Part shown: positions 23,236-32,444 of the stretch, piece after piece | Numbering within the stretch: position 1 is the stretch's first letter | Layout: each line of letters begins with the position of its first letter | NCBI GenBank assembly: GCA_035297145.1 | Contig: DATGZN010000047.1 | Span: 1-64,000, forward strand | Origin: QHXW01 sp035297145 | GTDB taxonomy: Bacteria; Acidobacteriota; Terriglobia; Bryobacterales; Bryobacteraceae | Reading direction: 5' to 3' | DNA: 64,000 nt | Translations under genes and position numbers: made by a program | Notes under the pieces: generated by a model | Told to the model about the DNA's origin: nothing | What the model saw: only the letters and a program-made list of their open reading frames with translations | Database searches by the model: none

Positions 23236-24900
23236 CTAAGCGCCGCCGCTGTGCTGGCGTTTCAGGATCGTGCCGGGGCGCGCTCCGGTGTGCTGGCCGT
23301 GGTCGAGAACCACATGGCCGTTAACAGTTACGAACTCGACACCCGTCGCATACTGGTGCGGCTTGGCGAACGTGGCGTTGTCGACGATGTGCTCGGCGTC
23401 GAAAACGGTCACATCCGCCATCATGCCGGGACGCAATAACCCACGGTCGAAGGCGCCGATTTTGGCGGCATTGGCGGAAGTCATCTTACGAATGGCATCC
23501 TCTATCGTGAGTACCTTGTCCTCGCGCACATAACGGCCCAGAACTCGTGGAAACGTGCCGTAGTACCGAGGATGCGGATGCCCCGCCGCGAGCGGTCCTT
23601 CCGTCGCAACCGCCGTTCCATCCGACCCGATTGAAACAAACGGCTGCTTGAGCGCGTAACGCATGTCTTCTTCCGAATGATGAAAGTAGACGGTGGGAAC
23701 CGAGCCGCCGTTACTCTCCAACAGCTCAAAAAGTACGTCGAGCGGCGGTTTTCCCACAGCCTCGATCACCTGGTTCATCCGCATGCCTTCGAACTTCTTG
23801 TATTGCGGGTTCGCCAGCGACACCAGCAGCATGCCGTCCCACCCGCCGGTTGCCGTGTAGTGGTCGTACCAGTTCGAGCCCGGGATGCCGTGGAAGATTT
23901 CGCTCTCCAGTCGCGGGCGCAGCGCCGGGTCCTTGAGACGCCGGATCATGGCTTCCGATCCGCCCTCGTGCGCCCATGGTGGAATGATGCTCGCCAGATC
24001 GTTTTGCCCCGCGCGATACGGGTATACATTCGCCTGCACCTGCACGCCCTCTGCACGAGCGCGCGCTATGGTCGCGACCAGTTCCGGCATCTGCCCCCAC
24101 ATGGCGTGCTCCGCGATCTTGAGGTGAATGATGTCCACCGGCACGTGCCCGCGCCGCCCGATCTCGATCGCTTCCGCCACCGATTCAAACACGCCGCGCC
24201 CCTCGGTCCGCATGTGCGTCGAATACCAGCCGCCGTAAGGCGCCGCCGCTTCGCACATAGCCACCAGCGTGTCCGTGTCGATCCACGATCCCGGCGGCCC
24301 GCTCAGCGAGCTGGCCACGCCCAGCGCTCCCTGCTCCATCGCCTGCCGCACCAGCGCGCGCATCTGGTCGAGCTCGGCGGCTGTCGGTGGTCCCGCCTGC
24401 TCGCCGTGTACGTAGGTCCAGATCTGGCTCGATCCCACGTAGCTCGCCACGTTGGTCGAAATCCCCTGCCGCAGCAGCCGCGCGAAGTAACCGTTGAAGT
24501 CCGTCCAATCCGGTTCGCCGCCGCCCATTATCACCCGTCGCGTCACGTGCGGCTGCTTTCCGCCGACCGGCGCCGCTGACCCGCCCTCGCCCAACACCAT
24601 CGTCGTCACGCCCTGCCGGATCATGCTCTGTGCGTTGCCGTCGGCCAGCAGCGTGTAATCGGAGTGATTGTGCATGTCGATGAAGCCGGGCGCGACCGTG
24701 AGCCCCGCGGCATCAATGGTCCGTTTGGCAGCGGCGTTCGCGAGGTGCCCCATCGCCACCACCCGATCGCCGCGAATGGCAATATCTCCCACAAACGACG
24801 GGTTCCCCGTCCCATCCACAATCCGCCCCCCGCGAATCACCAGATCGTAATCCTGGGCGAAGGCCGTGCACGCAAAAAGGAAATAGAGAATGGTGCGCAT
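23236..24900 (-). CDS. Exported N-acyl-D-amino-acid deacylase-like amidohydrolase
   Basis: A 554-residue amidohydrolase with a short signal peptide (MRTILYFLFACTAFAQDYD). After the leader, DLVIRGGRIVDGTGNPSF begins the family; the metal site FIDMHNHSDYTLL, the TTMVLGEGG segment and later HHSEEDMRYALKQP are characteristic of D-aminoacylase / N-acyl-D-amino acid deacylases. It would release D-amino acids from N-acyl forms, perhaps from cell-wall or secreted material. The reading frame extends upstream to 24999, but ATG 24900 starts the leader. It is divergent from the NadD-like gene, with only 14 bases between them. Confidence 0.85.
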   Translation of the reverse strand: MRTILYFLFACTAFAQDYDLVIRGGRIVDGTGNPSFVGDIAIRGDRVVAMGHLANAAAKRTIDAAGLTVAPGFIDMHNHSDYTLLADGNAQSMIRQGVTTMVLGEGGSAAPVGGKQPHVTRRVIMGGGEPDWTDFNGYFARLLRQGISTNVASYVGSSQIWTYVHGEQAGPPTAAELDQMRALVRQAMEQGALGVASSLSGPPGSWIDTDTLVAMCEAAAPYGGWYSTHMRTEGRGVFESVAEAIEIGRRGHVPVDIIHLKIAEHAMWGQMPELVATIARARAEGVQVQANVYPYRAGQNDLASIIPPWAHEGGSEAMIRRLKDPALRPRLESEIFHGIPGSNWYDHYTATGGWDGMLLVSLANPQYKKFEGMRMNQVIEAVGKPPLDVLFELLESNGGSVPTVYFHHSEEDMRYALKQPFVSIGSDGTAVATEGPLAAGHPHPRYYGTFPRVLGRYVREDKVLTIEDAIRKMTSANAAKIGAFDRGLLRPGMMADVTVFDAEHIVDNATFAKPHQYATGVEFVTVNGHVVLDHGQHTGARPGTILKRQHSGGA

Positions 24901-24914
24901 CGAAACGAGCCTCA

Positions 24915-25538
24915 GTGTACTACAACGGTAACGTGAGTCTTGTTTTTTTCCGCCGCGCTGAAGGCATCCCGCAAGCACTCGGCGTTCTTCCCGCGGCATT
25001 CAATCCGCCAACTCTCGCCCACCTCGCCCTGGCGCGAGCCGCACTAGGCGTTACAGACGAAGTGCTCTTCGTCCTCCCGCGCGAGTTTCCGCATAAACCC
25101 TACGAAGGTGCGACGTTCCATCAACGCCTCGAAATGCTACTCGCCGCCACACGCGCCGAACCCCGTTTCTCCGTCGCCGCCAGCGCCCGCGGCCTGTTCG
25201 CGGAAATCGCCGAGGAATGCCGCGAAGCTTACAGCGACCACCTCCGCCTGCTCTTCATCTGCGGCCGCGACGCCGCCGAGCGCATCGTCACTTGGGACTA
25301 TGGCGAGCCTGACGCCTTCCGCCAGATGATCACCCGTTTCGAGTTGCTGGTCGCGCCGCGGGATGGATGTTACCAGCCACCACCCCACATCCGCCACCGC
25401 GTCAGTATCTTGCAACCAACAGAAGACATTAGTCTTATCTCGGCCTCCGAAGTCCGCGACCGCCTCCGCCAAGCCGCCCCCTGGGAGCACCTGGTGCCAC
25501 CCGAAATCGTTCCCCTTGTCCGTGCCATCTATGGTTAG
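24915..25538 (+). CDS. NadD-like nucleotidyltransferase (nicotinate-nucleotide adenylyltransferase type)
   Basis: A 207-residue member of the nucleotidyltransferase superfamily. The adenylyltransferase motif is AAFNPPTLAHLALARAAL (a variant of the usual GxFxPxHxGH), and a C-terminal ISASEVRDRLRQ matches the conserved ISSTxIR motif. It probably makes NAD or a related adenylated cofactor. The histidine of the first HxGH pair is replaced by Thr. GTG 24915 or GTG 24933 could be the start; the second lies closer to the conserved fold. The gene is transcribed divergently from the exported amidohydrolase. Confidence 0.65.
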   Translation: MYYNGNVSLVFFRRAEGIPQALGVLPAAFNPPTLAHLALARAALGVTDEVLFVLPREFPHKPYEGATFHQRLEMLLAATRAEPRFSVAASARGLFAEIAEECREAYSDHLRLLFICGRDAAERIVTWDYGEPDAFRQMITRFELLVAPRDGCYQPPPHIRHRVSILQPTEDISLISASEVRDRLRQAAPWEHLVPPEIVPLVRAIYG

Positions 25539-25583
25539 CCCGACTCCTGTAATAATCGTGCCCGAAATCTGTCATATGTGTGT

Positions 25584-26150
25584 ATGGAGAGCTTGCAGGC
25601 TGTAATGACCCAGCCGCCACCACCACCCCTTCTCGGGCCACCCGCCGATCTGGAGCAGATTTTTCGGGAACACCATGCCGGGGTGCTGCGGGCGGCATAT
25701 CGCATCACGGGCAACGCCTCGGATGCCGAAGACGTACTGCAAACAGTGTTCATGCGCCTGGTGAGGCGCACGCCCGATGCGCCACCCATGGATAATGTCG
25801 GGGCCTACCTGCACAGGTCGGCGGTGAACGCCGCGCTCGATCTGGTGCGCGACCGCCGCGATTCGAAACACGTCGCGCTCGATGTGCAGGCCCCGCTGCT
25901 CGCCAGCCAGGAAGCTCCAGCCGACAGCCGACAGCAGGCGCGCGAGTTACGCGATTGCATCCGTCGCGCGATTGGACGTCTGGCGCCGCGCACCGCCGAA
26001 ATCTTCGCTCTGCACTATTTCGAGGGCCATTCGAATTCGCAGATTGCGGAGATGCTGGATCTTTCGCCGGGCGGCGTGGGGGTGACGTTGCACCGCGCGC
26101 GCACTCAGTTGCAAGGGGAAATCAGCAGATTTCTGGGAGAAAAGTCATGA
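25584..26150 (+). CDS. ECF-type RNA polymerase sigma factor
   Basis: A 188-residue sigma-70 family protein. Region 2 is seen in FREHHAGVLRAAYRITGNASDAEDVLQTVFMRL; region 4 in ALHYFEGHSNSQIAEMLDLSPGGVGVTLHRARTQLQ. A proline-rich N-terminal stretch precedes region 2. It most likely regulates its own operon, which continues with a zinc-finger/FecR membrane protein and two ABC transporter pairs. GTG 25578 is an alternative start. The stop overlaps the next ATG (ATGA). Confidence 0.88.
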   Translation: MESLQAVMTQPPPPPLLGPPADLEQIFREHHAGVLRAAYRITGNASDAEDVLQTVFMRLVRRTPDAPPMDNVGAYLHRSAVNAALDLVRDRRDSKHVALDVQAPLLASQEAPADSRQQARELRDCIRRAIGRLAPRTAEIFALHYFEGHSNSQIAEMLDLSPGGVGVTLHRARTQLQGEISRFLGEKS

Positions 26151-28813
26151 GTACCGAACAAAATTCCGAGCAGATTCTCGATCAGGCGATCGCTGGAATG
26201 CGCGCCGAGGAGATGGACTCGGCCGCGATCGAGCAGGCCGCCGCTCGCGTGTGGACAAAGGTGGCGCAAGAGGCGCGGACCTCCGACGCGCGGGTCTCCG
26301 ACGTTGGTGTCTCCGCCGCGGGCGTCTCTGACGCGGGCGTCTCCGACCCTGGGGTCCTGCGAACGTGCGACGACTTTCGCGCGCTGATCCCGGCCTACCG
26401 GGCCAAGCAACTCCCTGACGCTCAAGTGTGGCTGTTCGAGGATCACATCCATAGTTGTGCCGCTTGCCGGAGCGCCCTGGAAGTGGCGCGGTCCGGCAAA
26501 ATCGCCGAAATGAAGCCGCGCGCGAAAGCGCATTGGGCGATTGCACCGCAATGGAAATGGGCCATCGCCGCGACTTTGACTGTTGGTATTGGAATCGGCG
26601 CGTGGCAGGCGCGCGACAATCTGCTCCCCGTCGCCGGCCCCCGCGGAACGGTGGAAAGCGTCAACGGTTTCTTGTATCGTGTATCCGACACGGGTAGCTC
26701 ACCTGTGGCCGCGGGCTCCGGGCTCAGTGAACGCGAAGAGATTCTTACCGCGCGCGGATCGAGCGCCATGGTCCGGCTGGCCGACGGCTCGCTTGTCGAA
26801 ATGCGCGAGCGGTCCGGGCTTTCGCTCTCGCGCAAGCGTAGTGGCATGACCATTCATCTGGCACGCGGCAGCGTGATCGTGCAGGCCGCCAAGCAGCGTA
26901 CCGGACGGCTTTTTGTCGCAACCAACGACTGCCTGGTTTCCGTGAAGGGCACGGTTTTCGCAGTCGACAGCGGCACCAAGGGCTCGCGGGTTGCGGTGCT
27001 CCAAGGCGTGGTCCAAGTGGACGAGTCCAATCGAACGAAACTGCTGCATCCGGGCGAACAGCTTTCCACCAGCGCGGCCATGGCGCCCGCTCCGATCAAA
27101 GACGAGATCGCCTGGAGCCGCAACCTCAACCAGCACCTCGCGCTTTTGGCCGAGTTCAGCACGATGCAGAAGCAGTTGGACCAGATGCCCGGCCCGGGTC
27201 TACGCTACTCTTCCGCTCTGCTTCCCCTGGTTCCCGATGGAACCGTACTCTATGTGGCCATCCCCAACATCGGCGGCATGGTCGCCAATGCACAGCAGAT
27301 TTTTCAGGACCGCCTGAACCAGAGCCAGGTACTGCGCGACTGGTGGAACTCACAGAATGATCAGGCAAAGCTCACCCAACTGCTCAATACCGTGCAAGGG
27401 TTCAGCAGTTACCTGGGCAACGAAGTGGTGGTCACGGTCGCGGAAAAAAGCGCCGGGCAATACAGTGCTCCACTCATCATGGCGCAAGTGACGGCTTCCG
27501 GCTTCCAGCAGTATTTGCAGCAGCAAGTGAGCCAGATCACAGGTGGGCCGAGCCTGACGATCGTCGAAGATCCATCCGCGCTTCCCACATCGCCTGCCAC
27601 AAATGGCGTCTTCGCGCTGTTGATGAACGGCTTCGTAGCGGTGTCGTCTGACCCTGCTACTCTCCGCGCCGTGGCCGCGCTCATCCAGCAGCCTGGTTCG
27701 GGAGCTTTTGCGCAGTCTTCCTTCTATCAGCAGATCGCCAGCGCTTATCAGGCGGGGGCAGAATGGCTGGTTTGCGTGGATATGGAACAAATTCTGCCGC
27801 AGTCCGTAGGTACCAGTGAGAAACCGAGCGTGATGAGCCAACTCGGCGTGTCCGACGTGCAGCACCTCCTGGTCGAGCGCAAGGAAATGGGTGGCAAGAC
27901 TGAGAATCGCGCAGTGATGACGTTCGCTCACCAGAGGCGAGGCATCGCGGCATGGCTGGCCGCCCCGGCGCCCATGGGCGCGATCAATTTCGTCTCACCC
28001 GATGCCAGCTTCGTGGTCTCGTTTGTAGTGGTGCAGCCTCAGGCCGCTGTTCAGCAGTTGTTCAGCGCCATCGAGTCCGTGGACTCCAATTTCGCCACCC
28101 AGGAAGCGCAGTTTGAATCGCAGACAGGCATCAGTGTATTGAATGACCTGGCTGCGCCACTGGGCGGGGATGTGGCTTTTGCTCTGGATGGGCCGGTGCT
28201 GCCCACGCCAAGCTGGAAATTCGCCATTGAAGTCTACGACCCTGTGCGCCTCGAGACCACCATTGAGACGCTGGTCGCGAAAGCCAATCAACTGAATCCG
28301 CAGGGGCAGAATCCCGGCCTGAGTCTGACCCAGACCCAGGTGAGCGGCCGGACATACTACACCGTGCAATCCGCCAAGTCGACGCTGACCATCAACTACA
28401 CCTTCGTCGATGGCTATCTGGTCGCCGCTGCCAGCCAGGCATTACTGACGCAGGCCATCGGCCAGCAGGCCGCGGGGATCACCCTGACGCACTCGGCGGC
28501 CTTCAAATCGTTGCTGGCTCCCGATGGCCAAACCAATTTCTCGGCGATCGTTTATCAGAATATGGGCTCCGTCCTTGGCTCGATTGCCGGCGGTTTGCAG
28601 GCCGTAGCGCCGGATCAGAAGAATGCCATCGCCGCGCTCAAAGCTAACTCCGCCCCGTCGCTGGTCTATGCTTATGGTCAGCCCGATCGTATCGAGCTCG
28701 CGTCCAGTGGCAGTTTCTTCGGATTCAATCTGGATTCGCTGGGTGGAGCGGGCGGGCCGTTCCAGGTGCCGGCATTACTCGAAAAAGCACTGCGACCGCA
28801 CACAACGCAATGA
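26147..28813 (+). CDS. Anti-sigma-like zinc-finger / FecR / DUF3352-like membrane protein
   Basis: An 888-residue protein with several parts. Residues about 70-112 carry a His/Cys motif (HIHSCAACRSALE) typical of zinc-containing anti-sigma factors. A transmembrane helix follows (about 135-153), then a FecR domain (about 160-318, with VRLADGSLVEMRERSGL and NDCLVSVKGTVFAVDSG). The C-terminal 530 residues resemble the DUF3352 type of periplasmic domain. It probably binds the sigma factor encoded just upstream and responds to an envelope signal. Near residues 44-69 there is a VSDxG repeat. It overlaps the sigma gene (ATGA) and the next ABC gene. Confidence 0.78.
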   Translation: MSTEQNSEQILDQAIAGMRAEEMDSAAIEQAAARVWTKVAQEARTSDARVSDVGVSAAGVSDAGVSDPGVLRTCDDFRALIPAYRAKQLPDAQVWLFEDHIHSCAACRSALEVARSGKIAEMKPRAKAHWAIAPQWKWAIAATLTVGIGIGAWQARDNLLPVAGPRGTVESVNGFLYRVSDTGSSPVAAGSGLSEREEILTARGSSAMVRLADGSLVEMRERSGLSLSRKRSGMTIHLARGSVIVQAAKQRTGRLFVATNDCLVSVKGTVFAVDSGTKGSRVAVLQGVVQVDESNRTKLLHPGEQLSTSAAMAPAPIKDEIAWSRNLNQHLALLAEFSTMQKQLDQMPGPGLRYSSALLPLVPDGTVLYVAIPNIGGMVANAQQIFQDRLNQSQVLRDWWNSQNDQAKLTQLLNTVQGFSSYLGNEVVVTVAEKSAGQYSAPLIMAQVTASGFQQYLQQQVSQITGGPSLTIVEDPSALPTSPATNGVFALLMNGFVAVSSDPATLRAVAALIQQPGSGAFAQSSFYQQIASAYQAGAEWLVCVDMEQILPQSVGTSEKPSVMSQLGVSDVQHLLVERKEMGGKTENRAVMTFAHQRRGIAAWLAAPAPMGAINFVSPDASFVVSFVVVQPQAAVQQLFSAIESVDSNFATQEAQFESQTGISVLNDLAAPLGGDVAFALDGPVLPTPSWKFAIEVYDPVRLETTIETLVAKANQLNPQGQNPGLSLTQTQVSGRTYYTVQSAKSTLTINYTFVDGYLVAAASQALLTQAIGQQAAGITLTHSAAFKSLLAPDGQTNFSAIVYQNMGSVLGSIAGGLQAVAPDQKNAIAALKANSAPSLVYAYGQPDRIELASSGSFFGFNLDSLGGAGGPFQVPALLEKALRPHTTQ
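26278..26352 (+). repeat. Five tandem 15-bp units encoding VSDxG pentapeptides
   Basis: Within the zinc-finger/FecR gene, five in-frame 15-base units based on GTCTCCGACGCGGGC encode TSDAR, VSDVG, VSAAG, VSDAG and VSDPG, immediately before the zinc-finger region. The copies differ by a few bases. Unit length is a multiple of three, so the number can vary without breaking the frame. Confidence 0.7.
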
Positions 28814-29760
28814 ACTCTGTTATCGAACTCGATGGCCTCGCGGTTGATCTGGGCGGAAGGCGCATCCTCAATGATCTGAGGTGCACGCTTTCCGCCCGCA
28901 CCATTGGCCTGCTGGGCCCGAACGGGGCGGGGAAGTCGACGCTGATCAACGCGCTACTGGGCTTCCACAAACCCGCCGCAGGGACGGCGCGCATCTTCGG
29001 CCACGATGTGCGCACAGGGATTCGCGAAATCCGCAAGCTGACCGGCTACATGCCGGAGAACGACGCGTTCATCGCCAACATGAGCGCCGTTTCGTATGTG
29101 CATTTGATGGCCGAGCTTTCGGGATTGCCCGCGGACGCTGCCCTCGAGCGCGCGCACGAGGCGCTGTTTTACGTCGGCCTCGGTGAGGCGCGCTATCGCA
29201 AGGTCGGCACCTATTCGCTGGGAATGCGGCAGCTCGCCAAGCTGGCGCAAGCCATCGCGCATGGGCCCAAGCTGCTGATTCTTGACGAGCCCACCAACGG
29301 CCTCGACCCGCCCGCGCGCCAGCGCATGATCCGGCTGATTCGCGAGATGCGCGAATCGGGTGAAATGCATTTGATTCTCTGCTCGCACCTGCTGCGCGAC
29401 GTCGAGGAAACTTGCGAGGAAGTCCTGATTCTGAAGCAGGGGCGTATCGTCCACTATGCGAATCTCGAAGAAGAGCGTCGCGCCAACCGGAAATTCATCG
29501 AGATGGAGACCGTGGGCGCCAATGGTACATTCGCCACCGACATTGAGAAGCTCGGATGCGCCTGCGCCATCGTGCCGAACAATCGCATCAAGCTGATTCT
29601 CTCCGAAGGCGTCGCTATTCGCGACTTGTACCAGATAGCCAAAAACCGCAACGTGCAGATACGCCGCTTGAACTACCGGCGCGACAGCCTCGAAGACATT
29701 TTCCTCAAAGCCATGGAAACCGACGTGACGCAGAACGGAGCCACCAATGGCCGTATATAA
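28810..29760 (+). CDS. ABC transporter ATP-binding protein
   Basis: A 316-residue ABC ATPase: Walker A GPNGAGKSTLIN (about residues 35-46), the signature region YSLGMRQLAKLAQAI and Walker B LLILDEPTNGLDPPARQRM. The long C-terminal extension after residue 230 is typical of drug/natural product or ABC-2-type exporters. It pairs with the permease that follows, with which it overlaps by 14 bases. The ATG overlaps the stop of the FecR gene (ATGA). Confidence 0.88.
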   Translation: MNSVIELDGLAVDLGGRRILNDLRCTLSARTIGLLGPNGAGKSTLINALLGFHKPAAGTARIFGHDVRTGIREIRKLTGYMPENDAFIANMSAVSYVHLMAELSGLPADAALERAHEALFYVGLGEARYRKVGTYSLGMRQLAKLAQAIAHGPKLLILDEPTNGLDPPARQRMIRLIREMRESGEMHLILCSHLLRDVEETCEEVLILKQGRIVHYANLEEERRANRKFIEMETVGANGTFATDIEKLGCACAIVPNNRIKLILSEGVAIRDLYQIAKNRNVQIRRLNYRRDSLEDIFLKAMETDVTQNGATNGRI

Positions 29761-30613
29761 GCGCAGTTATCACGGCTATGCCGGCCCGCTGACGCCGGAA
29801 TGGTCGCGCTTTGCCATCCTTCCGCGCTACGCCTACACTCGCCTGTTCCAGTCCAAGATCATGACGGCGTTCTTCGTGCTCTGCTTCGTGTCGCCTTTGG
29901 TCTTCCTGACGCTCATTTACGTGGCCAACAGCTTCGGTTCCATCGCGAAGATGTTCGGCGCTACCGAGGCGCGTTCGCCCATTACAGTCGACGGCGAATT
30001 TTTCATAGTTTATCTGGGGGTGCAGTCGTTCCTCGCGTTCATCCTGACATCCTTCGTCGGACCGGGCCTCATTTCGAGCGACCTTGCCAACCGCGCGTTG
30101 CCCCTGTATCTCGCGCGGCCATTTTCCCGTGTCGAGTACGTGGTCGGAAAAATGTCGGTGCTGCTGATCCTGCTTTCATCCATCACTTGGGTTCCGGGCT
30201 TGACCTTGTTTGCCGTGCAATCCGCGCTGGCCGGAGGAGGGTGGCTACTCAATAATCTCTGGATCGCCTGGGCGATCTTTGCCGGCTCCTGGATCTGGAT
30301 CCTGGTGATCGCTCTGCTGGCGCTGGCGCTCTCGGCCTGGGTCAAGTGGAAGATAGCAGCCGGCGCGCTGCTCGTGGGTATCTTCTTCGTTGCCTCCGCC
30401 CTTGGCCAGGCCATCAATGCCGCGCTCGACGTGACCTGGGGCAGCCTGATCAACCTGGGGGATGTGTTCACGTCCGTCTGGATCAGTTTGTTCCGGTCGC
30501 ACGAGTCGCCGCACGTTTCTCCCGGGTCCGCCTGGATCATGCTGGCGCTCATCTCCGCCACCTGCGTCTGGCTGCTCTACCGCAAGCTGCGCGCCGTCGA
30601 GGTTGTCCGATGA
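29747..30613 (+). CDS. ABC-2-type transporter permease
   Basis: A 288-residue membrane protein with six hydrophobic segments (about residues 38-58, 86-107, 137-157, 164-190, 203-222 and 262-280). The first 35 residues are hydrophilic. It is the membrane partner of the upstream ATPase: the two genes overlap by 14 bases, and its stop overlaps the next ATPase gene (ATGA). Substrate unknown. Confidence 0.82.
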   Translation: MAVYKRSYHGYAGPLTPEWSRFAILPRYAYTRLFQSKIMTAFFVLCFVSPLVFLTLIYVANSFGSIAKMFGATEARSPITVDGEFFIVYLGVQSFLAFILTSFVGPGLISSDLANRALPLYLARPFSRVEYVVGKMSVLLILLSSITWVPGLTLFAVQSALAGGGWLLNNLWIAWAIFAGSWIWILVIALLALALSAWVKWKIAAGALLVGIFFVASALGQAINAALDVTWGSLINLGDVFTSVWISLFRSHESPHVSPGSAWIMLALISATCVWLLYRKLRAVEVVR

Positions 30614-31551
30614 CGGGGAGCGAAATCCTCTTCGAGAACGTCTCCAGGTTCTACGGCGACGTCCTGGGAGTCAATCGCGTGAGCCTCTCGATTCCGCCGG
30701 GTATCACCAGCCTGGTGGGACCGAACGGCTCGGGCAAAACCACGCTCATGAATCTCATGACCGGCCTGCTGCGCCCCACGCAAGGCCGCATCAACATTCT
30801 GGGCGTCGCCCCCGATGATCCCGAGCGCTTGTTTCGGTTCGTGGGTTACTGTACGCAATTCGATTCCTTCCCGCGCGGAATGACTGGCTACGAGTTCGTG
30901 TACTCCTATCTGCGGCTGCATGGGAAGCCGCATGCGGAAGCCGACGAGCTGACCTGCCGCGCCATCGATCGCGTGAAGCTCACCGACGCCGCCACGCGTA
31001 AGATCGCCGGCTATAGCAAGGGAATGCGGCAGCGCATCAAGCTGGCGCAGGCCATTTGCCACAATCCGAGTGTGCTGGTGCTCGATGAGCCGCTCAACGG
31101 CCTGGACCCGCTGGTGCGTGCGGAGACCATCGCGCTGTTCCGCGCGCTGGCCGAAGCAGGGCGTCATGTCATTATCTCCAGCCACATCCTGCACGAAGTG
31201 GATGCGATTTCCGACCAGGTGATTTTGCTCTCGAGCGGCTATGTAGTCGCCGAGGGCCAGATTCACGGCGTGCGCACCGAGGTCGAGGACCACCCCATGC
31301 AGATCCTGATCCGCTGCAACCGGCCGAGCGTGCTCGCCTCGCGGATTTTCGAGCTCGACACGGTCGTCGAAGCGCGCGTGCATAACGACGGCAAGGGGCT
31401 GCTGGTACGTACCCGCGATCCCGATCGCTTTTACCTCATGCTGAACCGCCTGGTAGTGGATGGTGTTGACTTGGAATCGGTCGCGCCCGCCGACGACGAT
31501 GTGAATTCGGTCTACGAATACCTGATCGGGCCGGATGGAGGATCGATATGA
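30610..31551 (+). CDS. Second ABC transporter ATP-binding protein
   Basis: A 313-residue ABC ATPase: Walker A GPNGSGKTTLMN, signature YSKGMRQRIKLAQA and Walker B LVLDEPLNGLDPLVRAET. The frame is open upstream within the permease, but MTGSEILFENVSRFYGDVLGV at 30610 is the domain start and overlaps the permease stop (ATGA). It has a C-terminal regulatory-like extension after residue 220. It is distinct from the first ATPase (they share only ABC motifs), so the operon encodes two transporters or one with two different half-sites. Confidence 0.88.
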   Translation: MTGSEILFENVSRFYGDVLGVNRVSLSIPPGITSLVGPNGSGKTTLMNLMTGLLRPTQGRINILGVAPDDPERLFRFVGYCTQFDSFPRGMTGYEFVYSYLRLHGKPHAEADELTCRAIDRVKLTDAATRKIAGYSKGMRQRIKLAQAICHNPSVLVLDEPLNGLDPLVRAETIALFRALAEAGRHVIISSHILHEVDAISDQVILLSSGYVVAEGQIHGVRTEVEDHPMQILIRCNRPSVLASRIFELDTVVEARVHNDGKGLLVRTRDPDRFYLMLNRLVVDGVDLESVAPADDDVNSVYEYLIGPDGGSI

Positions 31552-32387
31552 ATCCGGATTCCTGGAGCCTCTGGCGCGCGCAGGTTGCCGCGATCCTGCG
31601 TCTCGAGATCAAAAAGAATTTTCTGGCCAAGCGCGGGCTGTGGATCTATCTGCTGGCCGCCGCACCAGTGGCGTTGATGTGGACCCACGCTATGTTGAAT
31701 CTGCGCGATCATCGGGTCTGCGATCTGGGGCATGACAGCCTCATCTTCGCCACCATGTTCCAGTTCTTCTACTTGCGCTTTGCCATCTTTTTCGGGTGTG
31801 TGGGCGTGTTTCTCAGGCTGTTCCGCGGCGAGATGATGGAGAAGAGTCTGCACTATTACCTGCTCGCACCGGTGCGGCGGGAAGTATTGCTGGTTGGCAA
31901 ATATCTCGCCGGCGTGATCACCACTTCGATCATCTTCTGCACCGGCACCGCTCTGACGTTACTCGCGCTCCTGGTGCATGTTCCACGTATGGCGGCTGAA
32001 CAGTACCTGTTCGCGGGCGGAGGGATGGGACACGTACTGGCTTACATCGGCACCACCGCACTCGCCTGTATCGCGTACGGCAGTGTGTTCCTGGTGATGG
32101 GTTTCCTGTTTCACAATCCCGTCGTTCCCGTGGTGCTGGTGCTGCTTTGGGAGGCAGCCAATCCGTTTCTGCCGCAGTTGCTCAAGCGGCTCAGTGTGAT
32201 TTTCTATCTACATTCCCTGCTGCCCATTTCCTTGCCGGCTCAAGGCGACTTTGCTTTCCTCGCGATTCTCCGCACACCCATGCCCGCGTATCTGGCGGTT
32301 GCTGGCTTGCTATCCATCGCGCTGGCCGGCCTGTGGCTGGGCGCCCGGCAAGTGCGTAAGCTCGAAATTAACTACGGCACCGAATAG
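31548..32387 (+). CDS. Second ABC-2-type transporter permease
   Basis: A 279-residue membrane protein with about six hydrophobic segments, including one near residues 64-88 and the very C-terminal helix (MPAYLAVAGLLSIALAGLWL). Cytoplasmic N-terminus with EIKKNFLAKRGLW, a feature of ABC-2 permeases. It is the last gene of the sigma/FecR/ABC operon, joined to the preceding ATPase by an ATGA overlap. Confidence 0.82.
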   Translation: MNPDSWSLWRAQVAAILRLEIKKNFLAKRGLWIYLLAAAPVALMWTHAMLNLRDHRVCDLGHDSLIFATMFQFFYLRFAIFFGCVGVFLRLFRGEMMEKSLHYYLLAPVRREVLLVGKYLAGVITTSIIFCTGTALTLLALLVHVPRMAAEQYLFAGGGMGHVLAYIGTTALACIAYGSVFLVMGFLFHNPVVPVVLVLLWEAANPFLPQLLKRLSVIFYLHSLLPISLPAQGDFAFLAILRTPMPAYLAVAGLLSIALAGLWLGARQVRKLEINYGTE

Positions 32388-32422
32388 GTCCTTCAACTGC
32401 TGCATCGGGTCCCGCTACCGGT

Positions 32423-32428
32423 TAAACT
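32423..32428 (+). promoter_or_regulatory. Predicted -10 box (TAAACT) before the secreted barrel-like gene
   Basis: GGTTAAACT ends 16 bases before ATG 32445. It is the second of three TAAACT boxes in such a position; no firm -35 is seen. Confidence 0.3.
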
Positions 32429-32444
32429 CGTTTAATTGGCAATC

